Of a stretch of 64,000 bases of DNA, positions 26,701-38,694 are shown piece after piece; the first letter of the stretch is position 1, and each line of letters opens with the position of its first letter. The notes under the pieces were generated by a model. The model had not been told where the DNA came from and did no database searches. It saw only the letters and a list, made by a program, of their open reading frames with translations. The stretch lies in the NCBI GenBank assembly GCA_023101885.1, contig JALPQD010000225.1, positions 3,534,001 to 3,598,000 on the forward strand, in the 5' to 3' direction. The position numbers and the translations under genes are program-made. This DNA comes from Typhlomys cinereus. Taxonomy: Eukaryota > Chordata > Mammalia > Rodentia > Platacanthomyidae.

Positions 26701-28648
26701 CTTGATTGCCCATTCCTGCGGTAATTCAAATTACTAATTGGAAACACCTGGTCCAAATTAGACTTTGTTGCCCACACCTGTTTCACAGAAATCGCTAATT
26801 AGAAACACCTGGTTCTAATTAGCTCTCATCACTCACACCTGTGTCACTGCAATTGCTAATTGGAAACACCTGGTCCTAATTAGCCTTGATCCTCCACACA
26901 TGTGTCCCTGAAATTGCTAATTGTTATCACCTGGTCCTAATTAGCCTTGATGGCCCACACCTGTGACACTCCAATTGCTAATTGGAAACACATGGTCCTA
27001 AATAGCCTTGGTGACCCACACCTGTGTCACTCAAACTGCTACTTAGAAACACCTGGTCCTAATTAGCCTTGATGGCCCACACGTGTGTTACTCAAATTGC
27101 TAATTGGAAACACATGGTCCCAAATAGCCTTGATTGCCCACACCTGTGTCATTCCAACTGCTACTTAGAAACATCTGATCCTAATTTGCCTTGATTGCCC
27201 TCACCTGTGTCACTGAAATTGATAACTGGAAACACCTGGCACCAATTACCCTTGGTTGCCCACACCTGTGTCACTCAATCTGTTACTTAGATACACCTGA
27301 ACCTAATTAGCCTTGATTGCCCGCACCTGTGTCACTGAAACTGCTAATTAGAAACACCTGGTCCTAGTTAGCCTTGATTGCCCACACCTCTATCACTGAA
27401 ATTGGTTGTTTAAGACACCAGATTTTAATTAGTCTCGATTGCCCACACTGTAATCCCTGAAATTATTTATGAACCCTAGTCCTAATTAGCCTTGATTGCC
27501 CACACCTGTGTCACTGAAATTGCTTATTGGAATCACTTGGTGCTAATTAGCCTTCATTGCCAACACCTGTGTCACTCAAATTACTAATTGGAAACATCTG
27601 GTCCTAATTAGCCTTGATTTCCCACACCTGTGTCACTGAAATTGCTAATTGGAAACACCTGGTCCTAATTAGCCTTGATTGCCCACACCAGTGTCACTCA
27701 AATTTCTAATTGCAAACACCTGGTTTTAATTAGCCTTGATTGCCCACACCTGTGTCATTGAAATTGCTAAATGGAAATACCTGGTCCTAATTATTCTTGA
27801 TCACCCACACCTGTGACAATGAAATTGCTAATTGGAAACACCTGGTCCTAATTAGCCTTGATTGCCCACACCTTTGTCGATGAAATTGCTAATTGGAAAA
27901 AACCTGGTCGTAATTAGCCTTGATTGCCCACGCCAGTGTCCCTGAAATTGCTAATTGTAAACACCTGGTCCTATTTAGCCTTGATTCCCCATGCCTGTGT
28001 CTCTGAAAGTGCTAATTGGAAACAACTGGTCCTAATTAGACTTGATTGCCCACAATTGTGTCACTGAGGTTGGTAATGGGAAACACCTGGTCCTAATTAG
28101 CCTTGATTGCCCTCGCCTGTGTCCTTGAAATTGCTAATTGGAAAAACCTGGTCATAATTAGCCTTAATTCCCCACACCTGTGTTACTCTAATTGCTAATT
28201 GGAAACACCTGGTCCTAATTAGCCTTGATTACCCACACCTATGTCACTGAAATGGGTAATTTAAGACACCAGGTCTTAATTAGTCTTGATTGCCAACACT
28301 CTAATCACTGAAATTATTTGTGAACCTTGGTCTTAATTAACCTTGGTTGCCCACACCTGTGTCACTCAATTTGGTAATTAGAAACACCTGGTCTTAATTA
28401 GCCTTGATTGCCCACACCTGTCTCACTCAAATTTGTAATTAGAAACACCTGGTCCTAATTAGCCTTGATTGCCCAAACCTGTGTCTCTGAAATTGCTAAT
28501 GGGAGACAAGTGGTCCTAATTAGCCTTCATTGCCCAAAACTGTGTCACTGAATTTTCTACTTAGAAACACCTGGTCAAAATTATCCTTGATTGCCCACAC
28601 TGTGTCACTCAAACTGCAAATTGGAAACACCTGGTCCTAAATAGCCTT
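23773..28648 (+). repeat. Sat-1 HOR copy 6, B type, incomplete at the right
   Basis: This copy shares the B-type losses and variants of copy 4 near 26,690-26,930, but keeps the long block that copy 4 lost. It has a private 1 bp deletion near 25,495 (AGCCTGATT for AGCCTTGATT). From about 27,740 private differences become denser, for example CACAATTGTG near 28,051, CTCTAATCAC near 28,300, CCTAATTAGCC for CCTAAGTAGCC near 28,515 and GCAAATTGG near 28,616. Correspondence with the HOR stops at about 28,648, where AAATAGCCTT runs into CATTGCCCACACCTCTG. Confidence 0.88.
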
Positions 28649-28654
28649 CATTGC

Positions 28655-29876
28655 CCACACCTCTGTCACTGAAATTGGTTATTTAAGACAGCAGGTTTTA
28701 GTTAGTATTGGAATCACTTGGTCCTAATTAGCCTTCATTGCCAACACCTGTGTCACTCAAATTACTAATTGGAAACATCTGGTCCTAATTAGCCTTGTTT
28801 GCCCACACCTGTGTCACTGAAATTGCTAATTGGGAACACCTGGTCTTAATTAGCTTTGATTGATCACTCGTGTGTCAATCAAATTGCTAATTGGAAAGAC
28901 CTAGTCCAAATTACACTTGATTGCCCATACCTGTGTCAATGAAATCGCTAATTAGAAACACCTGGTCCTAATTAGTCTCGATTGCCCTCACCTGTGTCAC
29001 TGAAATTGCTAATGGGAAAAATCTGGTCCTAATTAGCCTTGATTGCCCACACCTGTGTCACTGAAATTCCTAATTGGAAACACCTGGTCCTAATTAGCCT
29101 TGATTGCCCTCGCATGTGTTGTTGAAATTGCTAATTGGAAAATCTTGGTCATAATTAGCCTTAATTCCCCACACCTGTGTTACTCAAATTGCTAATTGGA
29201 AACACCTGGTCTTAATTAGCCTTGATTACCCACACCTGTGTCACTGAAATGGGTAATTTAAGACACCAGGTCTTAATTAGTCTTGATTGCCAACACTGTA
29301 ATCACTGAAATTATTTGTGAACCTTGGTCTTAATTAGCCTTGATTGCCCACACCTGTGTCACTCAATTTGGTAATTAGAAACACCTGGTCCTAATTAGCC
29401 TTGATTCCCCACACCTGTCTCACTCAAATTTGTACTTAGAAACACCTGGTCCTAATTAGCCTTGATTACCCAAACGTGTGTCTCTGAAATTGCTAATGGG
29501 AGACAAGTGGTCCTAATTAGCCTCAATTGCCCACACCTCTGTCACTGAAATTGGTTATTTAAGACACCAGGTTTTAATTAGTATTGGAATCACTTGGTCC
29601 TAATTAGCCTTCATTGCCAACACCTGTGTCACTCAAATTACTAATTGGAAACATCTGGTCCTAATTAGCCTTGTTTGCCCACACCTGTGTCACTGAAATT
29701 GCTAATTGGGAACACCTGGTCTTAATTAGCTTTGAATGATCACTCGTGTGTCAATCAAATTGCTAATTGGAAAGAACTAGTCCAAATTACACTTGATTGC
29801 CCATACCTGTGTCAATGAAATCGCTAATTAGAAACACCTGGTCCTAATTAGTCTCGATTGTCCTCACCTGTGTCAC
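28655..29876 (+). repeat. Local duplicated block, 876 bp shift
   Basis: The first copy covers about 28,655-29,000 and the second about 29,531-29,876. Both contain, in order, the truncated monomer TTAGTATTGGAATCACTTGG, GCCTTGTTTGCCC, TTGATCACTCGTG-like sequence, and AAATTACACTTGATTGCCC. Differences are a handful of single bases, such as CAGCAGG in the first and CACCAGG in the second. Edges are approximate because flanking monomers are similar. Confidence 0.75.
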
Positions 29877-31380
29877 TGAAATTGCTAATTAGAAACACCT
29901 GGTCCTAATTAGCCTTGATTGCTGAAAACAGTGTCACTCAAATTACTAATTGAAAACACCTGGTCCTAATTAGCCTTGATTGCCCACACTTGTGTCACTG
30001 AGGTTGGTAATGGGAAACACCTGGTCCTAATTAGCCTTGATTGCCCACACCTGTGTCACTGAAATTGCTAATTGGAAAAGCCTGGTCCTAATTAGCCTTG
30101 ATTGCCCACACCTGTGTCACTGAAATTGCTAATTTAATACACCAAGTCTTAATTAGACTCACTTGCCAAAACTGTAATCACTGAAATCATTTATGGACCC
30201 TGGTCCTAATTAGCCTTGATTGCTCCCACCTGTGTCACTGAAATTGGTAATGGGAAACACCTGGTCCTAATTAGCCTTGATTGCCCACACCTGTGTCACT
30301 GAAATTGCTAATTACAAACACCTGGTCCTAATTAGCTTTGATTGCCCATACAGGTTTCAGTCAAATTGCTAATTAGAAACACCTGGTCCTAATTAGCTTT
30401 GATTGCCCACACCTGTGTCACTGAAATTGCTAATAAGAAACCTGGTGCTAATTAGCCTTGATTGCCCTCACCTGTGTCACTGAAACTGCTAATTACAAAC
30501 ACCTGGTCCTAATTAGCATTGATTGCCCACACCTGTGTCACTGAAATGGCTAATGGGAAACACCTGGTCCTAATTAGCATTGATGGCCCAAACCTGTGTC
30601 ACTGAAATTGCTAAGGGGAAACACATGGTCCTAATTAGCCTTGATTGCCCATTCCTGCGGTAATTGAAATTCCTCATTGGAAACACCTGGTCCTAATTAG
30701 CCTTTGTTGCCCACACCTGTGTCACTGAAATCGCTAATTAGAAACACCTGGTTCTAATTAGCCCACATCGCTCATACCTGTGTCACTGCAATTGCCAATT
30801 GGAAACACTTTATCCTAATTAGCCTTGATTGCTCACACCTGTGTTACTAAATTGCTAATTGGAAACACCTGGTCCTAATTAGCCTTGATGGTCCACACCT
30901 GTGACACTCCAATTGCTAATTGGAAACACATGGTCCCAAATAGCCTTGATTACCCACACCTGTGTCACTCAAACTGCTACTTAGAAACACCTGATCCTAA
31001 TTTGCCTTGATTGCCCACACCTGTGTCACTGAAATTGCTAATGGGAACCACCTGGTTCTAATTAGCCTTCACAGCCCACACCTGTGTCACTGAAATTGCT
31101 AATTAGAAATACCTGGTCCTAATTAGCCTTGATTTCCCACACCTGTGTCACTGAAATTGCTAATTGGAAACACCTGGTCCTAATTAGCCTTGATTGCCCT
31201 CGCCTGTGTCACTGAAATGGGTAATTTAAGACACCAGGTCTTAATTAGTCTTGATTGCCAACACTCTAATCACTGAAATCATTTGTGAACCTTGGTCTTA
31301 ATTAGCCTTGATTGCCCACACCTGTGTCACTCAATTTGGTAATTAGAAACACCTGGTCCCAATTAGCCTTGATTCCCCAC

Positions 31381-32340
31381 ACCTGTGTCACTGAAATGGG
31401 TAATTTAAGACACCAGGTCTTAATTAGACTTGTTTACCAAAACTGTTATCACTGAAATTCTTTATGATCGCTGGTCCTAATTAGCCTTGATTGCCCAAAC
31501 CTGTGTTACTGAAATTTCTAATGGGAAATACCTGGTCTTAATTAGCCTTGATTGCCCACACCTCTGTCACTGAAACTGCTAATTGGAAACACCTGTTGCT
31601 AATTAGCCTTGATTGACCACACTTGTGTCACTAAATTTTCTAATTGGAAATACCTGGTCCTAATTAGCCTTGATTGCCCACACCTGTGTCATTGAAATTG
31701 CTACTTAGAAACACGTGGTCCTAAGTAGCCTTGATTGCCCACACCTGTGTCACTCAAATTGCTAGTTGGAAACACTTAGTCCTAAATAGCCTTGATTGCC
31801 CACACCTGTGTCACTCAAACTGGGAAGTAGAAACACTTGGTCCTAATTAGCCTTGATTGCCCTCACCTGTGTTACTGAAATTGCTAACTGGAAACACCTG
31901 GCACTAATTACCTTTGGTTGCCCACACCTGTGTCACTCAAACTACTAATTACAAACACCTAGTCCTAATTAGGCTTGATTACCCACACCTGTGTCACTGA
32001 AACTGCTAATGAGAAACACCTGGTCCTAATTAGCCTCAATTGCCCACACCTCTGTCACTGAAATTGGTTATTTAAGACACCAGGTTTTAATTAGTATTAG
32101 AATCACTTGGTCCTAATTAGCCTTCATTGCCAACACCTGTGTCACTCAAATTACTAATTGGAAACATCTGGTCCTAATTAGCCTTGTTTGCCCACACCTG
32201 TGTCACTGAAATTGCTAATTGGGAACACCTGGTCTTAATTAGCTTTGATTGATCACTCATGTGTCAATCAAATTGCTAATTGGAAAGACCTAGTCCAAAT
32301 TACACTTGATTGCCCATACCTGTGTCAATGAAATTGCTAA
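31381..32340 (+). repeat. 960-bp block repeated at +3,000 and +7,765 bp
   Basis: This stretch aligns with 34,381-35,340 at a constant shift of 3,000 bp, and therefore also with 39,146-40,105 inside the second 4,765 bp duplicate. It includes the landmarks CTTTATGATCGCTGG, AACTGGGAAGTAGAAACAC and AAATTACACTTGATTGCCC. A few base changes separate it from the downstream copies, for example TTTACCAAAACTG against TTTGCCAACAGTG. It predates the 4,765 bp duplication. Confidence 0.8.
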
Positions 32341-33929
32341 TTAGAAACACCTGGTCCTAATTAGCCTTGATTGCTGAAAACAGTGTCACTCAAATTACTA
32401 ATTGAAAACACCTGGTCCTAATTAGCCTTGATTGCCCACACCTGTGTCACTCAAATTTCTAATTGCAAACACCTGGTTTTAATTAGCCTTGATTGCCCAC
32501 ACATGTGTCATTGAAATTGCTAAATGGAAATACCTGGTCCTAATTATTCTGGATCGCCCACACCTGTGACAATGAAATTGCTAATTGGAAACACCTGGTC
32601 CTAATTAGCCTTGATTGCCCACACCTGTGTCAATGAAATTGCTAATTGGAAACACCTGGTCAGTCGTAATTAGACTTGATTGCCCACGCCAGTGTCCCTG
32701 AAATTGCTAATTGTAAACACCTGGTCGTATTTAGCCTTGATTCCCCATGCCTGTTTCTTTGAAAGTGCTAATTGGAAACACCTGGTCCTAATTAGCCTTG
32801 ATTGCCCACACTTGTGTCACTGAGGTTGGTAATGGGAAACACCTGGTCCTAATTAGCCTTGATTGCCCTCGCCTGTGTCCTTGAAATTGCTAATTGGAAA
32901 AACTTGGTCATAATTAGCCTTAATTCCCCCACACCTGTGTTACTGAACTTGCTAATTGGAAACACCTGGTCCTAATAAGCCTTGATTACCCCCACCTGTG
33001 TCACTGAAATGGGTAATTTAAGACACCAGGTCTTAATTAGTCTTGATTGCCAACAGTCTAGTCACTGAAATTATTTGTGAAACTTGGTCTTAATTAGCCT
33101 TGATTGCCCACACCTGTGTCACTCAATTTGGTAATTAGAAATACCTGGTCCTAATTAGCCTTGATTCCCCACACCTGTCTCACTGAAATTTGTAATTAGA
33201 AACACCTGGTCCTAATTAGCCTTGATTGCCCAAACCTGTGTCTCTGAAATTGCTAATGGGAGACAAGTGGTCCTAATTAGCCTTCATTGCCCACACCTGT
33301 GTCACTGAATTTTCTACTTAGAAACACCTGGTCAAAATTATCCTTGATTGCCCACACTGTGTCACTCAAACTGCAAATTGGAAACACCTGATCCTAAATA
33401 GCCTTGATTACCCACACCTGTGTCACTAAGACTGCTAATTAGAAACACCAGGTCCTAATTAACCTTGATTGCCCACACCTGAGTCACTGAAATTGCTAAT
33501 GGGAAATACCTGGTCTTAATTAGCCTTGATTACCCCCACCTGTGTCACTGAAATGGGTAATTTAAGACACCAGTTCTTAATTAGACTTGTTTGCCAACAG
33601 TTATCACTGAAATTCTTTATGATCGCTGGTCCTAATTAGCCTTGATTGCCCAAACCTGTGTTACTGAAGTTTCTAATGGGAAATACCTGGTCCTAATTAG
33701 CCTTGATTGCCCACACCTCTGTCACTGAAACTGCTAATTGGAAACACCTGTTGCTAATTAGCCTTGATTGCCCACGCCAGTGTCCCTGAAATTGCTAATT
33801 GTAAACACCTGGTCGTATTTAGCCTTGATTCCCCATGCCTGTGTCTTTGAAAGTGCTAATTGGAAACACCTGGTCCTAATTAGCCTTGATTGCCCACACT
33901 TGTGTCACTGAGGTTGGTAATGGGAAACA

Positions 33930-36900
33930 CCTGGTCCTAATTAGCCTTGATTGCCCTCGCCTGTGTCCTTGAAATTGCTAATTGGAAAAACTTGGTCCTA
34001 ATTAGCCTTGATTACCCACACCTGTGTCACTGAAATGGGTAATTTAAGACACCAGGTCTTAATTAGTCTTGATTGCCAACACTCTAATCACTGAAATTAT
34101 TTGTGAACCTTGGTCTTAATTAGCCTTGATTCCCCACACCTGTCTCACTCAAATTTGTAATTAGAAACACCTGGTCCTAATTAGCCTTGATTGCCCAAAC
34201 CTGTGTCTCTGAAATTGCTAATGGGAGACAAGTGGTCCTAATTAGCCTTCATTGCCCACACCTGTGTCACTGAATTTTCTACTTAGAAACACCTGGTCAA
34301 AATTATCCTTGATTGCCCACACTGTGTCACTCAAAATGCAAATAGGAAACACCTGGTCTTAATTAGCCTTGATTACCCACACCTGTGTCACTGAAATGGG
34401 TAATTTAAGACACCAGGTCTTAATTAGACTTGTTTGCCAACAGTGTTATCACTGAAATTCTTTATGATCGCTGGTCCTAATTAGGCTTGATTGCCCAAAC
34501 CTGTGTTACTGAAATTTCTAATGGGAAATACCTGGTCCTAATTAGCCTTGATTGCCCACACCTCTGTCACTGAAACTGCTAATTGGAAACACCTGTTGCT
34601 AATTAGCCTTGATTGACCACACTTGTGTCACTAAATTTTCTAATTGGAAATACCTGGTCCTAATTAGCCTTGATTGCCCACACCTGTGTCATTGAAATTG
34701 CTACTTAGAAACACGTGGTCCTAAGTAGCCTTGATTGCCCACACCTGTGTCACTCAAACTGCTAGTTGGAAACACTTAGTCCTAAATAGCCTTGATTGCC
34801 CACACCTGTGTCACTCAAACTGGGAAGTAGAAACACTTGGTCCTAATTAGCCTTGATTGCCCTCACCTGTGTTATTGAAATTGCTAACTGGAAACACCTG
34901 GCCCTAATTACCTTTGGTTGCCCACACCTGTGTCACTCAAACTACTAATTACAAACACCTAGTCCTAATTAGGCTTGATTACCCACACCTGCGTCACTGA
35001 AACTGCTAATGAGAAACACCTGGTCCTAATTAGCCTCAATTGCCCACACCTCTGTCACTGAAATTGGTTATTTAAGACACCAGGTTTTAATTAGTATTGG
35101 AATCACTTGGTCCTAATTAGCCTTCATTGCCAATACCTGTGTCACTCAAATTACTAATTGGAAACATCTGGTCCTAATTAGCCTTGTTTGCCCACACCTG
35201 TGTCACTGAAATTGCTAATTGGGAACACCTGGTCTTAATTAGCTTTGATTGATCACTCGTGTGTCAATCAAATTGCTAATTGGAAAGACCTAGTCCAAAT
35301 TACACTTGATTGCCCATACCTGTGTCAATGAAATTGCTAATTGGAAACACCTGGTCCTAATTAGCCTTGATCCTCCACACATGTGTCCCTGAAATTGCTA
35401 ATTGTTAACACCTGGTCCTAATTCGCCTTGATGGCCCACACCTGTGACACTCCAATTGCTAACTGGAAACACATGGTCCTAAATAGCCTTGATGGCCCAC
35501 ACCTGTGTCACTCAAACTGCTACTTAGAAACACCTGGTCCTAATTAGCCTTGATTGCCCACAACTGTGTCCCTGAAATTGCTAATTAGAAACACTTGGTC
35601 CTAATTAGCCTTGATTGCCGAACCAGTGTCACTCAAATTACTAATTGAAAACACCTGGTCCTAATTAGCCTTGATCCTCCACACATGTGTCCCTGAAATT
35701 GCTAATTGTTAACACCTGGTCCTAATTAGCCTTGATGGCCCACACCTGTGACACTCCAATTGCTAATTGGAAACACATGGTCCTAAATAGCCTTGATGGC
35801 CCACACCTGTGTCACTCAAACTGCTACTTAGAAACACCTGGTACTAATTAGCCTTGATTGCCCACAACTGTGTCAATGAAATTGCTAATTAGAAACACCT
35901 GGTCCTAATTAGCCTTGATTGCCCACAACTGTGTCACTGAAATTGGTATTTGGAAACACGTTGTCCTAATTAGCCTTGATTGCCCACGCCTGTGTCACTG
36001 AACCTGCTAATTAGAAACAACTGGTCCTAATTAGCCTTAATTGCCTTCACCCGTGTCAGTGAAACATCTAATTAGAAACACCTGGTCCTAATTAGCCTGA
36101 TTGCCCACACCTGTGTCTATGAAATTGCTAATTTAATACACCAAGTCTTAATTAGACTTAATTGCCAAAGCCGTAATCAGTGAAATTATTTATGAACCCT
36201 GGTCCTAATTAGCCTTGATTGCCCCCACCTGTGTCACTGAAATTGGTAATGGGAAACACCTGGTCCGAATTAGCCTTGATTGCCCTCACCTGTGTCCCTG
36301 AAATTGCTAATTGGAAACACCTGGTTCTAATTAGCCTTGATGGCCCACACGTGTGTTACTCAAATTGCTAATTGGAAACACCTGTTTCCAAATAGCCTTG
36401 ATTGGCCACACCTGTGTCACTCAAACTGCTACTTAGAAACACCTGATCCTAATTTGCCTTGATTGCCCACACCTGTGTCACTCAAACTGCTACTTAGAAA
36501 CACCTGATCCTAATTTGCCTGATTGCCCATACCTGTGTCACTGAAATTGCTAATGGGAAACACCTTGTCCGAATTAGGCTTGATTGCTCACACCTGTCAC
36601 TGAAATTGCTAATTAGAAACACCTGGTCCTAATTAGCCTTGATTGCCCACACCTGTGTCACTGAAATTGCTAATGGGAAAAATCTGGTCCTAATTAGCCT
36701 TGATTGACCACACCTGTGTCACTGAAATTGCCATTTAGAAACACCTGCTCTTATTTAGCCTCCACAGCCCACCCCTGTGTCACTGAAATTGCTAATGGGA
36801 AAAATCTGGTCCTAATTGGCCTTGATTGACCACACCTGTGTCACTGAAATTGCTGTTTAGAAACACCTGCTCTTATTTAGCCTTCACAGCCCACACCTGT

Positions 36901-38694
36901 GTCACTGAAATTGCTAATGGGAACCACCTGGTCCTAATTAGCCTTCACAGCCCACACCTGTGTCACTGAAATTGCTAATGGGAACCACCTGGTCCTAATT
37001 AGCCTTGATTGCCCACACCTGTGTCATTGAAATTGCTAATTGAAACACCTGGTCCTAATTAGCCTTGATTTCCCACACCTGTGTCACTGAAATTGCTAAG
37101 TGGAAACACCTGGTCCTAATTAGCCTTGATTGCCCACACCTGTGTCACTCAAATTTCTAATTGCAAACACCTGGTTTTAATTAGCCTTGATTTCCCACAC
37201 CTGTGTCATTGAAATTGCTAAATGGAAATACCTGGTCCTAATTATTCTTGATTGCCCACCCCTGTGACAATGAAATTGCTAATTGGAAACACCTGGTCCT
37301 AATTAGCCTTGATTGCCCACACCTGTGTCGATGAAATTGCTAATTGGAAACACCTGGTGGGTCGCAAGTAGCCTTGATTGCCCACGCCAGTGTCCCTGAA
37401 ATTGCTAATTGTAAACACCTGGTCGTATTTAGCCTTGATTCCCCATGCCTGTGTCTTTGAAAGTGCTAATTGGAAACACCTGGTCCTAATTAGCCTTGAT
37501 TGCCCACACTTGTGTCACTGAGGTTGGTAATGGGAAACACCTGGTCCTAATTAGCCTTGATTGCCCACACCTGTGTCGTTGAAAATGCTAATTGGAAAAA
37601 CTTGGTCATAATTAGCCTTAATTCCCCACACCTGTGTTACTCAAATTGCTAATTGGAAACACCTGGTCCTAATTAGCCTTGATTACCCACACCTGTGTCA
37701 CTGAAATGGGTAATTTAAGACACCAGGTCTTAATTAGCCTTGATTACCCACACCTGTGTCACTGAAATGGGTAATTTAAGACACCAGGTCTTAATTAGAC
37801 TTGTTTGCCAACACTGTTATCACTGAAATTCTTTATGATCGCTGGTCCTAATTAGCCTTGATTGCCCAAACCTGTGTTACTGAAATTTCTAATGGGAAAT
37901 ACCTGGTCCTAATTAGCCTTGATTGCCCACACCTCTGTCACTGAAATTGCTAATTGGAAACACCTGTTGCTAATTAGACTTGATTGACCACACTTGTGTC
38001 ACTAAATTTTCTAATTGGAAATACCTGGTCCTAATTAGCCTTGATTGCCCACACCTGTGTCACTGAAATTGCTAATATTAAACACCTGGTCCCCATTAGA
38101 CTTGATTGCCCACAGCTGTGTCACTGAAAGTGCTAATGGGAAACACCTGGTCCTCATTAGCCCTAATGGCGGACACCTGTGTCACTTAAATTGCTAATGG
38201 GAAACACCTGGTCCTAATTAATGTTGGTGGCCCACATCTTTGTCACTGAAATTGCTAAAGGGAAACACCTGGTACTAATTATCCTTGGTGGCCCACAACT
38301 GTGTCACTTCAATTGCTAATGGGAAACACCTGGTCCTAATTAGCCTTGATGGCCCACAACTCTGACACTGAAATTGCTAAGGGGAAACACCTGGTCGTAA
38401 TTAGCCTTGATGAACCACACCTGTGTCACTGAAATTGCCATTTAGAAACACCTGCTCCTATTTAGCCTTAATTACCCACCCCTGTGTCACTGAAATTGCT
38501 AATTGGAAACACCTGGCCCTAATTAGCTTTTATTGCCCACACCTGTGTAACTGTAATTGCTAATTGGAAACACCTGGTCCTGATTCGCCTTGATTGCCCA
38601 CACCTGTGTAATTGAAATTCCTAATTGGAAACACCAGGTCCTAATTAGCCTTGATTGCCCACACCTGTGTCACTGAAATTGCTAATTAGAAACA
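33930..38694 (+). repeat. 4,765-bp tandem duplicate, first copy
   Basis: Every landmark I checked recurs exactly 4,765 bp downstream: 34,021 to 38,786; 35,041 to 39,806; 36,361 to 41,126; 38,461 to 43,226; 38,701 to 43,466. The left edge lies within the monomer ending TTGCCCTCGCC near 33,930-33,960. By eye the copies differ at very few bases, for example TTTGTGAACC near 34,101 against TTTGTTAACC near 38,866, and AGCTTTTATTGCCC near 38,526 against AGCCTTTATTGCGC near 43,291. The unit is about 78 monomers and differs in order from the 5.3 kb HOR. Confidence 0.9.
36661..36960 (+). repeat. Nested local expansions (122 bp, then 61 bp)
   Basis: A two-monomer unit is duplicated at a 122 bp shift, with equivalent bases at 36,661 and 36,783. 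Both copies contain GGGAAAAATCTGG and ACACCTGCTCTTATTTAGCC. Immediately after, one monomer with CTTCACAGCCCACACC and GGGAACCACCTGG is repeated at a 61 bp shift. The same pattern is present 4,765 bp downstream, so it arose before that duplication. Confidence 0.8.

Larger units (their letters stand above)
28649..33929 (+). repeat. Diverged Sat-1 mosaic zone
   Basis: Still 61 bp monomers in the same orientation, but not in the order of the 5.3 kb HOR. Pieces recognisable as HOR segments are shuffled and partly duplicated. A block at about 28,655-29,000 recurs at about 29,531-29,876 (shift 876 bp) with some base changes. A block at 31,381-32,340 recurs 3,000 bp downstream. Several units carry a shared 92 bp deletion scar (see findings). 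No gene or mobile element is visible. Confidence 0.85.
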
